This document shows, piece by piece, positions 26,597 to 36,206 of a stretch of DNA of 64,000 bases (positions within the stretch are counted from its first letter, which is position 1; the number at the start of each line of letters is the position of its first letter). Source of the DNA: Methylobacterium segetis (GTDB taxonomy: Bacteria; Pseudomonadota; Alphaproteobacteria; Rhizobiales; Beijerinckiaceae); contig NZ_SMNT01000014.1 in NCBI RefSeq assembly GCF_004348265.1, positions 1 to 64,000 on the forward strand, written 5' to 3'. The notes beneath the pieces were generated by a model that was not told the origin of the DNA, made no database searches, and saw only the letters and a list, made by a program, of their open reading frames with translations. The position numbers and the translations under genes are program-made.

Positions 26597-29311
26597 ATGC
26601 CCGAGCCCGGCCGCGACCCGACCCGCCCCTCGCCCGACGCGCTGCTCGAAGCGGCGCGCCGGGAGGAGCGGCGGCGCGGCCGGCTCAAGGTCTTCCTCGG
26701 CGCGGCGCCGGGCGTGGGCAAGACCTACGAGATGCTGACGGTCGGCCGCGCCAGGCTGAAGGCCGGCACCGACGTCGTCGTCGGCGTGGTCGAGACGCAC
26801 GGCCGGGCCGAGACCGAGGCGCTGCTGGAGGGCTTTACGGTGATCCCGAGGGCCTGCGTGCCCTATCACGGCACGGTGCTGGAGGAGATGGACCTCGACG
26901 CCCTGCTGGCCCGCCGGCCGCGGCTCGCCCTCGTCGACGAGCTCGCCCACACCAACGCCCCGGGCTCGCGCCACCCCAAGCGCTACCAGGACGTGGAGGA
27001 ACTGCTCGACGCCGGCATCGACGTGCTGACCACGCTCAACATCCAGCACGTCGAGAGCCTCAACGACGTCGTCGCCTCGATCACCCGGATCCGGGTGCGC
27101 GAGACGGTGCCGGACGGGGTCCTCGACCGGGCCGACGACATCGAGGTGGTGGACCTCAACCCCGACGACCTGATCCAGCGCCTGATGGACGGCAAGGTCT
27201 ACGTGCCCGAGAACGCGGAGCGAGCGCTCAAGCACTACTTCTCCCGCGGCAACCTGACGGCGCTGCGCGAACTCGCCCTGCGCCGCACCGCCGACCGGGT
27301 CGACGACGAACTCCTCAGCCACATGCGGGCGAACGCGATCGCCGGCCCCTGGGCGGCCGGCGAGCGGGTGCTCGTCTGCGTCAGCGAGGACCCGCGCGCG
27401 GGCGGCCTCGTGCGCTACGCCAAGCGGCTGGCTGACCGCCTGCACGCCCCCTGGACGGCGCTCTCGATCGAGGGCGCGCGCGCCGCCTCCTTCAGCGAGG
27501 CGGAGCGCGACCGCCTCGCCGAGGCGCTGCGGCTCGCCGACCGGCTCGGGGGCGACGCCGTCACCCTGCCGGGCGGCCGGCGCATCGCCGACGACATCCT
27601 GGCCTATGCCCGCTCGGCCAACGTCAACCACATCGTGGTCGGCAAGGCGACGCGCTCCTGGGCGTTCGAGCTCGTCAACGGCTCGGTGGTGCACGACCTC
27701 GTGCGCCGGAGCGGGAGCATCAGCGTCCACGTGGTGGCGGGCGAGGCGGCCCCGGCCGAGAGCCTCCCGCGCCGCGCGGTCGCCACGGCGAGCCCCGCCC
27801 CGTTCGCCGCGGGACCCTACGGCCTCGCGCTCATCGCGACCGCGACCGGGCTCGGGGCGGCCCTCCTGGCGGCCCCCTATGCCGGCATCGAGAATGCCGA
27901 CCTGTTCCTGCTCACCGCCGTCGTGGCGGTCGCGGTCCGCTGGGGCCTCGGGCCCTCGCTCGCCGCGGTCGTGGCCGCCTCGCTCTCCTACAACTTCTTC
28001 TTCCTGCCGCCCGTCTACACCTTCACGATCGCCGACCCGACCAACATCGCCGCCTTCCTGCTCTTCACCCTCGTGGCCGTGCTGGTCTCGAACCTCGCCG
28101 CCCGCTCGCGGCGGACGGCTCTGATCAGCCAGTCCCGCGCGCGCTCCACCGAGCGGCTCTACGGCTTCTCCCGCAAGCTGTCCGGCTGCGGCTCCCTCGA
28201 CGACGTGCTCTGGGCGACCTCCGCCCAGGTCGCTGCCATGCTGAAGGTCCGGGTCGTGCTCCTGCTGCCGGAGGGGCCGGCCGTCACGGTGCGGGCCGGC
28301 TACCCGCCCGAGGACCGGCTCGACGCGGCCGACCTCGCCGCGGCCCAATGGGCCTTCGACAACGACCGCCCGGCCGGGCGCGGCGCCGACACGCTGCCCG
28401 GCGCCAGGCGCCTGGTCCTCCCCCTGCGCACGGGCCGCGGGACGCTCGGCGTGATCGGCCTCGACGCGGACGGGACCGGCCCGATCCTCACCCCCGAGGG
28501 GCGGCGCCTGCTCGACGCGCTCTCCGACCAGGGCGCCCTCGCGATCGAGCGGGTCCGCCTCGTGGAGGATCTCGACCGGGCCGAGCGCGCCGCCGAGACC
28601 GACCGCCTGGCCCGTGCCCTCCTGACCTCGATCAGCCACGACCTGCGCACGCCGCTGGCCTCGGTGCTCGGCGCGGCCACCACCCTGCGCGACCTCGACG
28701 CGGCGCTGCCGCCGGACGCCCAGGCCGAGCTTCTGGCGACCATCATCGCGGAATCGGAGCGGCTGAACCGCTTCATCGCCAACCTCCTCGACATGACCCG
28801 CCTGGAGGCCGGGGCGGTGGCGCCGAACCTCGCGCCCCAGGACGTGGCCGAGACGGTCGACACGGCGCTGCGCCGCGTGGAAAGAGTGCTGGCCGGCCAC
28901 CGCCTCGCCGTCGAGGTCGCACCCGGCCTGCCGACGCTCCGGCTCGATCCCGTCCTGGTCGAGCAGGTCCTCGTCAACCTCCTCGACAACGCCGCCAAAT
29001 ACGCGCCGGAGGGCTCGACCGTGACGGTGCGCGCCCAGGCCGAGGGAGGCCGCGTGCGCATCGAGATCCTGGACGAGGGCGAGGGCCTGCCGGACGAGGA
29101 TGTCGAGCGGGTCTTCGACAAGTTCTACCGCGCCCGCAAGGGCGACCGCGTCCGGGCCGGGACGGGGCTCGGCCTCGCCATCGCCCGCGGCTTCGTGGAG
29201 GCGATGGGCGGGGCCCTGACCGCCGCCAACCGCCGCGACCGGAGCGGCGCCGTCTTCACCGTGAGCCTGCCGGTGCCGGGCCGGACCGCGCCGAGGGACA
29301 TCGCCGCATGA
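26597..29311 (+). CDS. kdpD: KdpD, potassium-sensing histidine kinase
   Basis: A 904-residue sensor kinase. The N-terminal KdpD domain (about 20-230) has a Walker A-like [13 protein letters not shown] and a Walker B-like [16 protein letters not shown] UspA-like domain follows (about 250-375). Four membrane helices span about 405-500. A GAF region follows (about 520-650), then the HisKA dimerisation domain with the phospho-accepting His681 ([15 protein letters not shown]), and the ATPase domain with N box ([13 protein letters not shown]), DEGEGLP and GTGLGLAI. It phosphorylates KdpE under K+ limitation or salt stress. It overlaps kdpE by four bases. Confidence 0.96.
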   Translation: MPEPGRDPTRPSPDALLEAARREERRRGRLKVFLGAAPGVGKTYEMLTVGRARLKAGTDVVVGVVETHGRAETEALLEGFTVIPRACVPYHGTVLEEMDLDALLARRPRLALVDELAHTNAPGSRHPKRYQDVEELLDAGIDVLTTLNIQHVESLNDVVASITRIRVRETVPDGVLDRADDIEVVDLNPDDLIQRLMDGKVYVPENAERALKHYFSRGNLTALRELALRRTADRVDDELLSHMRANAIAGPWAAGERVLVCVSEDPRAGGLVRYAKRLADRLHAPWTALSIEGARAASFSEAERDRLAEALRLADRLGGDAVTLPGGRRIADDILAYARSANVNHIVVGKATRSWAFELVNGSVVHDLVRRSGSISVHVVAGEAAPAESLPRRAVATASPAPFAAGPYGLALIATATGLGAALLAAPYAGIENADLFLLTAVVAVAVRWGLGPSLAAVVAASLSYNFFFLPPVYTFTIADPTNIAAFLLFTLVAVLVSNLAARSRRTALISQSRARSTERLYGFSRKLSGCGSLDDVLWATSAQVAAMLKVRVVLLLPEGPAVTVRAGYPPEDRLDAADLAAAQWAFDNDRPAGRGADTLPGARRLVLPLRTGRGTLGVIGLDADGTGPILTPEGRRLLDALSDQGALAIERVRLVEDLDRAERAAETDRLARALLTSISHDLRTPLASVLGAATTLRDLDAALPPDAQAELLATIIAESERLNRFIANLLDMTRLEAGAVAPNLAPQDVAETVDTALRRVERVLAGHRLAVEVAPGLPTLRLDPVLVEQVLVNLLDNAAKYAPEGSTVTVRAQAEGGRVRIEILDEGEGLPDEDVERVFDKFYRARKGDRVRAGTGLGLAIARGFVEAMGGALTAANRRDRSGAVFTVSLPVPGRTAPRDIAA

Positions 29312-30054
29312 GACCGTCCATCCTCGTCATCGAGGACGATCCGCCGATCCGCAAGCTCCTGCGGATGGGGCTCGCCACGCAGGGCTACGCCATCCTGGAG
29401 GCGCCGGACGGCCGGAGCGCCCTCGACCTCCTGGCGCGGGAGAGCGTGGAACTCGTCATCCTCGATCTCGGCCTGCCGGACATGCGCGGGCACGACCTCC
29501 TCCGCGCGATCCGGGCGAGCCATCCGGGACTTCCGGTGGTGGTCCTGTCGAGCCGCGACGACGAGCCCGGCAAGGTCGAGGCGCTCGACCACGGCGCGGA
29601 CGATTACGTCACCAAGCCCTTCGGCATGGCCGAATTGCTGGCGCGCCTGCGCGCGGCCCTGCGCCACCAGCTCGCCGCGCAGGGGGAGCGCCCGGTCTTC
29701 GGGGTCGACCGCCTCAGCGTCGACCTCGTCCGGCGCATCGTGCGGGTCGACGGCGCCGAGGTGAAGCTGACGCCCCGCGAGTACGACTTCCTGCGGGTGC
29801 TCGTCCTGAACGCCGGCAAGGTGATGACCCACGCGCAGCTGATGCACGCGGTCTCGACCTCCTCCGACCCGCAATACCTGCGCGTCTACATGCGCCAGCT
29901 CCGGCAGAAGCTGGAGGCCGACCCGGAGCGCCCGCGCATCCTGCTCACCGAGACCGGGATCGGCTACCGCCTGCGGGCGCCCGACGACGAGCCGGCGCAC
30001 GGGCCGCGCGCGTCCGGCGAGGCCGCGCCGCCGCCCGCGGAGAGCGGCGCCTGA
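29308..30054 (+). CDS. kdpE: KdpE, OmpR-family response regulator
   Basis: A 248-residue response regulator. The receiver domain (1-120) has acidic residues D10/D11, phospho-acceptor D53 ([12 protein letters not shown]) and the conserved lysine of YVTKPFGM. The winged-helix DNA-binding domain (about 130-228) contains [22 protein letters not shown] and [14 protein letters not shown], ending IGYRLR. The extra C-terminal tail of about 20 residues is Ala/Pro-rich. Translation is coupled to kdpD by ATGA (29308-29311). It activates the kdp operon. The gene overlaps the next one by a single base (TGATG at 30052-30056). Confidence 0.95.
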   Translation: MRPSILVIEDDPPIRKLLRMGLATQGYAILEAPDGRSALDLLARESVELVILDLGLPDMRGHDLLRAIRASHPGLPVVVLSSRDDEPGKVEALDHGADDYVTKPFGMAELLARLRAALRHQLAAQGERPVFGVDRLSVDLVRRIVRVDGAEVKLTPREYDFLRVLVLNAGKVMTHAQLMHAVSTSSDPQYLRVYMRQLRQKLEADPERPRILLTETGIGYRLRAPDDEPAHGPRASGEAAPPPAESGA

Positions 30055-30536
30055 TGGCGGGCGAGCCACCGGTGCCGTCCGACGCGGCGAGTCTCGGCCG
30101 CATCCTCGCGCCGGACGGCGTGCTGCACGGGCTGCGCGCGGCGGGCAAGGCCGCCCTCCTCGGCGACCTCGCGCGGCGCGCCGCGCGGGCCCTCCCGATC
30201 GACGGGGCCGAACTCCTCGCCGCCCTCCTGCGGCGCGAGGATCTCGGCTCGACGGGCGTCGGCGACGGGGTGGCGCTGCCCCATGCGCGGCTGGAGGCGC
30301 TCGCGCGGCCCTTCGGCATCCTGGCGCGCCTGCGCGAGCCGATCGCCTTCGACGCGATCGACGAGGCTCCGGTCGACCTCGTCTGCCTGCTGCTGCTGCC
30401 GGCGGATGCGGGCGGCGAGCACCCGAACGCGCTGGCCTGCATCGCGCGCCGGCTGCGCGAGCCCGGCATCGCCGCCGCCCTGCGCGGCGCGCGCGACGCG
30501 GCCACCCTCCGGGCCGCGCTGTGCGGCCGGCCCTGA
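30054..30536 (+). CDS. PtsN-like EIIA(Ntr) protein in the kdp operon
   Basis: A 160-residue PTS IIA domain of the fructose/nitrogen type. The phospho-acceptor histidine is His77 in LGSTGVGDGVALPHARLE, which matches the PtsN active site. Other family features: LLAALLRREDLGSTG and DLVCLLLLPAD. The ATG at 30054 uses the last base of the kdpE stop codon, so it is translated together with kdpE. In E. coli EIIA(Ntr) binds KdpD and stimulates its kinase activity. Fixing a PtsN paralogue into the kdp operon suggests a dedicated regulator of KdpD. Overall length is close to E. coli PtsN (163 residues). Confidence 0.88.
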   Translation: MAGEPPVPSDAASLGRILAPDGVLHGLRAAGKAALLGDLARRAARALPIDGAELLAALLRREDLGSTGVGDGVALPHARLEALARPFGILARLREPIAFDAIDEAPVDLVCLLLLPADAGGEHPNALACIARRLREPGIAAALRGARDAATLRAALCGRP

Positions 30537-30801
30537 GCGGGAGCGCGGATCGCCGATCCCCGGCCTCGGCCCCGGTTCGGCCCGCCGGCCGGGCACCCTG
30601 GACAGCATTTCGAACGGGCTGGCAGCGCATCGCCGCGGCCGATCCTGCGTATTCCGATCAGATCCGGCCGCCGGGTGCAGTCGGACGCAAGCATTTGGAT
30701 GCCTGAGACGGTCGATCAACTGGCAGCATTAACGGTTCCCTAGTTCCTCCCCGCGGAAGATCACGGCCGCTCGCGGGTCCGCGGCCGGGAAGACGTTTGA
30801 G

Positions 30802-33009
30802 ATGCAGGGAACATCGATCGAAACGGCGGAGCACCCCGCATCCGAGGCGGAGCGTGGCCGCCTCGCCTCGCTGGCGCGCTGCCGGATCGCCGGCACGCCT
30901 CCGGAGGCCGCCTTCGACCGCCTCGCCGATCTCGCCGCCGACCTGTTCGGGACGCCGCTCTGCGCGATCTCGTTCCTCGACGCCGAGCACCAATGGGTGA
31001 AGGCCGGCATCGGCTTCGGCGGGCTCGCCGACTTTCCCAGGGCGGACGGGCTCTGCGCCACCGCGCTCGCGGGCGAGGGCGTGCTCGTCGTGCCCGACGC
31101 CGCCGCCGACCCGCGCTTCCGCGACCTTCCGGCGGTGCGCGGCCCCCTCGGCATCCGCTTCTACGCCGGCGTCCCCCTGGTGACGCGCCGCGGCCACCGC
31201 CTCGGCGTGCTCTGCGTCGCCGACCGGGTGCCGCGCCGCGCGCCGAGCGCGAAGGCCCGCGCCCGCCTCGCCCGGATCGGCAGCCTCGTCATGGAGGCGG
31301 TGGCCCAGCGTGGCCGGACGATGGCGCGGCGGGACGCGAACGGCTTCGTCGCCGCCACGGCCTGGGCGCTCATCACCACGGACGGGGCCGGGACGATCAC
31401 CTTCGCCAACGCCGCCTGCGAGCGGCTTCTCGGCTACGGCCCGGGCGAACTCCTCGGGCGGGATGTCGGGATCATCGTGCCGGTGCGCCTGCGCGGCCAC
31501 CATGCGGCGGGGCTCAAGGGCGTCGCCTCCGGGCGCGCCCCGCGGCTCGACGGCAAGACCGTCGAGGTGACGGCCCTCTGCCGGGACGGGAGCGAGATCC
31601 CGGTCGAGCTGTCGCTGACCCTCTGGGGCTCGGGCGACACGCTCGGCGTCGGCGCCGTGCTGCGCGACATCTCCGAGCGCCGCCGCCGCGACGCCCGCCT
31701 CCTGCGCCTCGCCCACCAGGACCCGCGCACCGGCCTGCCGAACCGGGCCCGCCTCACCGACGACCTCGCCGCCCACCTCGCCGAGGGCCGCCCGGCCGCC
31801 CTGCTCGCCATCGCCGTCGAGGGCCTGCGCGGCATCGGCGACGGGTTCGGCCAAGCGGTCGGCGACGCGCTGGTCGAGGCCCTGGTGGTGCGCCTCACCG
31901 GCCGGCTCCCGGCCGAGGCGCTGCTCGCCCGGACCGGCGAGGACGAGCTCGCCGTGCTGCTGCCCGGGCAGGACGACGCGGCCGCCGCGCGCGCGCTCGC
32001 CGAGGGCCTGATCCCCGCCGTCACGGACCCGCTCAGCCTCGGCGAGCACGTGCTGCATGTCGGCGCCCGCGTCGCCCTCGCCCACGCCCCCGCCCACGGC
32101 ACCGACGCGGAGGAGCTGATGGCGAGCCTCGACCTCGCCCTCGACGGGGCGCGGCGGGAGCCGGCCGGCCGCGTCCGCGCCTACGAACCGGCGATGCGCG
32201 AGCGGGCCGCCGAGCGGCGCGCCCTCCAGGACGCCCTGCGCGGCGCGCTCCTCGCCGGGGAGATCGTGCTCGCCTACCAGCCGCAGATCGACCTCGCCAC
32301 GGGCGCGATCCGCGGCGTCGAGGCGCTGATCCGCTGGCAGCACCCGGAGCGGGGCCTGCTGCCGCCCGCCGATTTCCTGCCGGCGATCGAGTCGAGCGCG
32401 CTCGCCCTGCGCTTCGGCTGGTGGACCATCGACGAGGCCTGCCGGCAGGCGGCCGCGTGGCGCGCGGCCGGCCTGCCGGACGTCACGGTGGCCGTGAACC
32501 TGTTCTCGGAGCAGGTCCGGGCCGGAACCCTGGCCGACGTGGTGCTCGAGGCCCTGGCCCGGCACGGCCTGCCCCCCGCGGCCCTCGAGATCGAGCTGAC
32601 GGAGGTGATCGCGCTCCTCGACGACGCGGGCACCCGCGCGGCCCTGAGCCGCCTGCACGCGCACGGGGTCGGCATCGCCCTCGACGATTTCGGCACGGGC
32701 TACGCCTCGCTCTCGACCCTCAAGCTCTTCCCCCTCACCAAGCTCAAGATCGACCGCGGCTTCGTGCGCGACATCCTGGCCGACCCGCACGACGCGGCGA
32801 TCGTGCGGGCGGTGCTGGAGATCGGCCGCGGCCTCGACCTCTCCGTCGTCGCCGAGGGGATCGAGACCCCGGAGCAGGAGGCCGCCCTCGTCGGCATGGG
32901 CTGCGCCTGCGGGCAGGGCTACCTCTACGGCCGGGCGGTCGGGGCCGAGGAGATCGCCCGCCGCCTCGCCCGGCCCGGCGCCCTCCGCCCGCAGACCCGC
33001 GTCGCCTGA
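30802..33009 (+). CDS. GAF-PAS-GGDEF-EAL cyclic-di-GMP phosphodiesterase
   Basis: A 735-residue cytoplasmic signalling protein. GAF domain about residues 15-170 (LDAEHQWVKAGIGFGG, FYAGVPLVTRRGHRLGVLCV). PAS domain about 180-300 (ALITTDGAGTITFANAACER, with a PAC-like VGAVLRDISERRRRD). The GGDEF domain (about 305-455) is degenerate: GEDEL replaces GGDEF at the catalytic loop. The EAL domain (about 475-725) keeps the catalytic residues: GVEALIRWQHP, VNLFSEQ, ELTEV, LDDFGTGYASLSTL, KLKIDRGFVRDI and VVAEGIETPEQ. It should therefore hydrolyse cyclic-di-GMP, with GAF/PAS input and the dead GGDEF perhaps binding GTP. Confidence 0.9.
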   Translation: MQGTSIETAEHPASEAERGRLASLARCRIAGTPPEAAFDRLADLAADLFGTPLCAISFLDAEHQWVKAGIGFGGLADFPRADGLCATALAGEGVLVVPDAAADPRFRDLPAVRGPLGIRFYAGVPLVTRRGHRLGVLCVADRVPRRAPSAKARARLARIGSLVMEAVAQRGRTMARRDANGFVAATAWALITTDGAGTITFANAACERLLGYGPGELLGRDVGIIVPVRLRGHHAAGLKGVASGRAPRLDGKTVEVTALCRDGSEIPVELSLTLWGSGDTLGVGAVLRDISERRRRDARLLRLAHQDPRTGLPNRARLTDDLAAHLAEGRPAALLAIAVEGLRGIGDGFGQAVGDALVEALVVRLTGRLPAEALLARTGEDELAVLLPGQDDAAAARALAEGLIPAVTDPLSLGEHVLHVGARVALAHAPAHGTDAEELMASLDLALDGARREPAGRVRAYEPAMRERAAERRALQDALRGALLAGEIVLAYQPQIDLATGAIRGVEALIRWQHPERGLLPPADFLPAIESSALALRFGWWTIDEACRQAAAWRAAGLPDVTVAVNLFSEQVRAGTLADVVLEALARHGLPPAALEIELTEVIALLDDAGTRAALSRLHAHGVGIALDDFGTGYASLSTLKLFPLTKLKIDRGFVRDILADPHDAAIVRAVLEIGRGLDLSVVAEGIETPEQEAALVGMGCACGQGYLYGRAVGAEEIARRLARPGALRPQTRVA

Positions 33010-33333
33010 GGCCCGCCGCGCCCGAATCCCGTGCGAAGGCGCGCGGATCGCCGCGGGCGCGTTGAGAGATTCCCGCTCCGATTGTATGGGCGGAGCCGGC
33101 CCGCCCTCCCGATTCCGGGCCCGGAGGTCGGCCCGCCATGTTCTCACCCCGCTTGTTCTCACCCCGCTTGCCCACACCCTCCTTGCCCGCGCCGCGCGTG
33201 CTCGCGAGCACGGACGCCGGTCCGCCTCCCGCGCCAGAAGCCGGCCCGCGCCCCGCCAGGCCGGCCTGACCCCGGGCGGCCGCGCGAGGCACGTCCCGGC
33301 AACCCGCCCTTCGACACGAGCCGCCCAGTGCCC
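33010..33333. promoter_or_regulatory. Region before efeO with tandem 15-bp repeats
   Basis: 324 bp between the EAL gene and the proposed efeO start. At 33141-33170 it holds two exact tandem copies of TTCTCACCCCGCTTG, followed by a diverged third (CCCACACCCTCCTTG, 33171-33185). The efeO reading frame is open through this region, but its translation is Cys/His/Pro/Arg-rich and unlike a protein domain, so I treat it as untranslated. The repeats are candidate regulator sites for the iron-uptake genes. Confidence 0.4.
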
Positions 33334-34269
33334 ATGCCCGGCGACAGGCCAGAGGATCCGCCCCGACCGGGCTCGTTTGTCCCCGGGCGGGCGTGTCCCC
33401 AACAGCGGACATTTCTCCAAGAGCGGGCGCCGCCCCGAGGGCGGGCCCGCGCCCTGCGCGCCGGCACGATCCTGGCCGTCATCCTGGCCCTCGCGGGCGC
33501 CCGGGCCGACGCATCGCCCGCGCCCGCCGACCTCTCGGGCGCGGTCTCGGCCTATCGGCGCTACGTGCTCGCCCAGGCCGACGAGTTCCTCGCCCGCACG
33601 GTGCGCCTCGCGGACGCGGTCAAGGCGGGGCGGCTGGCCGAGGCGCAGGGCCTCTACGCGCCGGCCCGCCAGCCCTACGAGCGGATCGAGCCCGTCGCCC
33701 TGATGGTACCCGAGCTCGCCCGCAGCCTGGACATGCGCGCCGACGCCTTCGAGCTGAAGGACCGCGACCCCGCCTTCATCGGCTTCCACCGGCTGGAGCG
33801 CGGGCTCTTCCTCGACCGCAGCACCGCCGGCCTGAACCCCGTCGCCGAGCGCCTCGTGGCCGATGCCGCGGAGCTGCGCGAGCGCGTCGCCGACCTCGCG
33901 ATCCCGCCCGTGCGCATGGTCGGCGGGGCGGCGACGCTGATCGAGGAGATCGCCGCCACCAAGATCAGCGGCGAGGAGGAGCGCTACAGCCGCACCGACC
34001 TGTTCGACCTTGCCGGGAACCTGGAGGGCGCGCAGGCCATCTTCGCCCTGCTGCGCCCGCACCTCGCCGGGCGCGACCCCGCCTTCGTCGACCGGGCCGA
34101 GCGCGCCTTCAGCCGGATCGCGGGCCAGCTCGCCCGCCACCGGACGCCGGAGGGCGGCTTCGTCAGCTTCGACCGCCTGACCGACCGGGACCGGAACGCG
34201 CTCAAGGGTCCGGTGACGGTGCTGGCCGAGGAATTGGCGACCCTGCGCGGGCGCCTGGGGCTCGATTGA
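33334..34269 (+). CDS. EfeO-like periplasmic M75/imelysin-family protein
   Basis: About 311 residues from an ATG at 33334; the true start could be a little downstream, just before the signal peptide (ALRAGTILAVILALAGARAD). The mature part (from about residue 60) is the EfeO/M75 domain. It begins DLSGAVSAYRRYVLAQADEF, carries the metal-site motif PAFIGFHRLERGLF (the HxxE of the M75 family), EEIAATKISGEEERYSRTDL, and ends ATLRGRLGLD. In the EfeUOB system the periplasmic EfeO handles iron before transport by EfeU. The N-terminal cupredoxin domain of E. coli EfeO is missing. It is followed by efeB; no EfeU permease is present. Confidence 0.8.
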   Translation: MPGDRPEDPPRPGSFVPGRACPQQRTFLQERAPPRGRARALRAGTILAVILALAGARADASPAPADLSGAVSAYRRYVLAQADEFLARTVRLADAVKAGRLAEAQGLYAPARQPYERIEPVALMVPELARSLDMRADAFELKDRDPAFIGFHRLERGLFLDRSTAGLNPVAERLVADAAELRERVADLAIPPVRMVGGAATLIEEIAATKISGEEERYSRTDLFDLAGNLEGAQAIFALLRPHLAGRDPAFVDRAERAFSRIAGQLARHRTPEGGFVSFDRLTDRDRNALKGPVTVLAEELATLRGRLGLD

Positions 34270-34325
34270 TGGCGGGCCTGCCCATCCCCGCACCCGTCCG
34301 CATCGCGGCAGGCGGAGACGCGCCA

Positions 34326-34345
34326 CCTCTCCCGTCCGGGAGAGG
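34326..34345. repeat. Palindromic repeat, third copy
   Basis: CCTCTCCCGTCCGGGAGAGG, the same 20-bp palindrome as the pair at 9447-9466 and 9537-9556, lying in the 109-bp space between the efeO-like and efeB-like genes. It may form a hairpin in the mRNA and lower or separate expression of the two genes. Confidence 0.8.
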
Positions 34346-34378
34346 CCGAACCAGGACCGCGCGAACCGGAGACGAGAC

Positions 34379-35662
34379 ATGAGCGGGCAGGGAAGGGGCG
34401 GGTCCGGCCCGTCGCGGCGCGGGCTCATCGGGGCGCTCGGCGCGGCGGGCGCGCTGGCGCTGCCGGCGCGGGCGAGCGAGGGCCTGCCGCCGCAAGCCCC
34501 CCGCGGCGAGACGATGCCGGACGCGCGCAGCGACGGCACCCGCGACGCGCAGGCCTTCTACGGCTCCCATCAGGCCGGCATCGTCACGCCCCAGCCCGCG
34601 AGCGTGCTCTACGCCGCCTTCGACGTGCTGGCCGAGAACCGGGGCGAGCTCGCCCGCCTCCTCCAGATCCTCACCGAGCGCCTCGCCTTCCTGACCGAGG
34701 GCGGCCCGGTCCCCGAGATCGACCCGCGCCTGCCGGCCCCGGATTCGGGCCTGCTCGGCCCCGTCGTCTTCCCCGACAACCTGACGGCCACGCTCTCGGT
34801 CGGCGCCAGCCTGTTCGATTACCGCTTCGGCCTCGCGCGGCTCCGGCCCCGGCGCCTCGGCCAGATGGAGCGCTTCCCCAACGACGCCCTCGACGCCAGC
34901 CAGTGCCACGGCGACCTGATGCTGCAGCTCTGCGCCAACACCGCCGAGACCAACATCCACGCCCTGCGCGACGTGCTCAAGCACCTGCCGGGCCTCGCCA
35001 CGGTGCGCTGGAAGATCGAGGGCTTCCTGCCCCCGCACGTGGTCAAGTCGATGGGCGCCGACACGGTGCGCAACCTGCTCGGCTTCAAGGACGGCACGGC
35101 CAACCTCGACGCCCGCAACGCCGAATTGATGGAGCGCTACGTCTGGGTGCGGGCAGGGGGGCCGGAGCCGGCCTGGGCGGCGGGGGGCAGCTACCAGGTG
35201 GTGCGGGTGATCCGCACCCTGGTCGAGCGCTGGGACCGCACGCCCTTGCGCGAGCAGGAGACGATCATCGGCCGCCACAAGGCGAGCGGCGCCCCACTGG
35301 GCCGCACCGACGAGCGGGCCGCGCCCGATTACGAGGCGGACCCCGACGGCGCCCGCATCGCGCTCGCCGCCCATATCCGCCGGGCGAACCCCCGCAGCGC
35401 CGAGACCCGGGCGAGCCTGATCCTGCGGCGCAGCTACAATTATTCCCGCGGCCTCACCCCGGCGGGCCAGCTCGACATGGGCCTCCTCTTCGCCTGCTAT
35501 CAGGCGGACCTGACCGCGGGCTTCCTCGCGATCCAGACCCGGCTCAGCGGCGAGCAGCTGGAGGAGTACATCCGCCCGATCGGCGGCGGCTACTTCTTCG
35601 CGCTGCCCGGCGTGCCGGAACCCGGCGGCTGGCTCGGGCAGGGCCTGCTGGAGGGGGCCTGA
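34379..35662 (+). CDS. efeB: EfeB-like Tat-exported Dyp-type haem peroxidase
   Basis: A 427-residue DyP peroxidase. The twin-arginine signal (residues about 10-35, PSRRGLIGALGAAGALALP) ends at PARA. The distal-haem motif GFKDGTAN carries the catalytic aspartate. The proximal histidine is in LAAHIRRANPRS, and RRSYNYSRGL and LLFACYQADLTAGFLAIQTR complete the haem pocket. EfeB (YcdB) in E. coli is a periplasmic haem peroxidase of the ferrous-iron uptake system, and oxidation or extraction of haem iron has been proposed. It pairs with the upstream EfeO-like gene in one operon. Confidence 0.9.
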   Translation: MSGQGRGGSGPSRRGLIGALGAAGALALPARASEGLPPQAPRGETMPDARSDGTRDAQAFYGSHQAGIVTPQPASVLYAAFDVLAENRGELARLLQILTERLAFLTEGGPVPEIDPRLPAPDSGLLGPVVFPDNLTATLSVGASLFDYRFGLARLRPRRLGQMERFPNDALDASQCHGDLMLQLCANTAETNIHALRDVLKHLPGLATVRWKIEGFLPPHVVKSMGADTVRNLLGFKDGTANLDARNAELMERYVWVRAGGPEPAWAAGGSYQVVRVIRTLVERWDRTPLREQETIIGRHKASGAPLGRTDERAAPDYEADPDGARIALAAHIRRANPRSAETRASLILRRSYNYSRGLTPAGQLDMGLLFACYQADLTAGFLAIQTRLSGEQLEEYIRPIGGGYFFALPGVPEPGGWLGQGLLEGA

Positions 35663-35729
35663 GGGGGCCGCCCAAGAGACGCCAGGAATGCCCCGCGGAG
35701 GGCGCAGGCCCCCCGCGGGACGGGAGGGC

Positions 35730-36206
35730 CTACTTCGCCTTCTCGGAGATGCCCTTGAAGCCGGCCTCGTAGATGCCGCCGATGATCTCCTGGGCCTTGG
35801 CGTCCGGGGCGCCCTTGGCCTGGAACGAGCCCGTCCAGGTCAGCTTCGAGCCCGAGCCCTCCGGGGCGACGCTGAGCGTCGACCGGTAGCCGGAGACGGG
35901 CAGGGGGCTCTCCACGATGGTGTAGGTGTAGGCCATGCCCGTGTCGTCGCGGGACTGCTCCTCCTCGACGATGGTGCCGCCGCCCTTCAGGCTGAGGGTG
36001 CGCACCTTCTTGCCGCCCGTCTCGGAGAGGGCGCATTTCTCCACCGCCGGGTGCCAGTCGCCGATGCCGCAGAACTGGCCGATCGTCTTCCAGACGGTGG
36101 CGGGCGGCGCGGCGACGGTCGCGGTCTTGGTCACGTCGAGCGCCAGGGCCGGCGTGGCGGACAGGGCCGCGACGGCAACCGTCGCGAGCAGGAACTTCCT
36201 CGTCAT
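35730..36206 (-). CDS. Secreted SRPBCC (START-like) protein
   Basis: A 158-residue protein; the ATG at 36204-36206 has GAGGA eight bases upstream. Signal peptide residues 1-22 (MTRKFLLATVAVAALSATPA). The rest is a polyketide-cyclase/START-like fold: VWKTIGQFCGIGDWHPAVEK at the entry helix, then VRTLSLKGGGTIVEEEQ and LTWTGSFQAKG strands, and a C-terminal helix. SRPBCC proteins bind hydrophobic ligands; the exported form here has no assigned ligand. Two cysteines (QFCG, EKCAL) might pair in the periplasm. It is convergent with efeB. Confidence 0.85.
   Translation of the reverse strand: MTRKFLLATVAVAALSATPALALDVTKTATVAAPPATVWKTIGQFCGIGDWHPAVEKCALSETGGKKVRTLSLKGGGTIVEEEQSRDDTGMAYTYTIVESPLPVSGYRSTLSVAPEGSGSKLTWTGSFQAKGAPDAKAQEIIGGIYEAGFKGISEKAK

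Noticed and set aside
33031..33333. Extended N-terminus of the EfeO-like protein
   Set aside because: The extra residues are Cys/His/Pro/Arg-rich and lie before the signal peptide, which must be near the N-terminus.
30658..34539. 1293-codon minus-strand open frame
   Set aside because: It runs antisense to the EAL and EfeO genes; no domain character, typical high-GC artefact.
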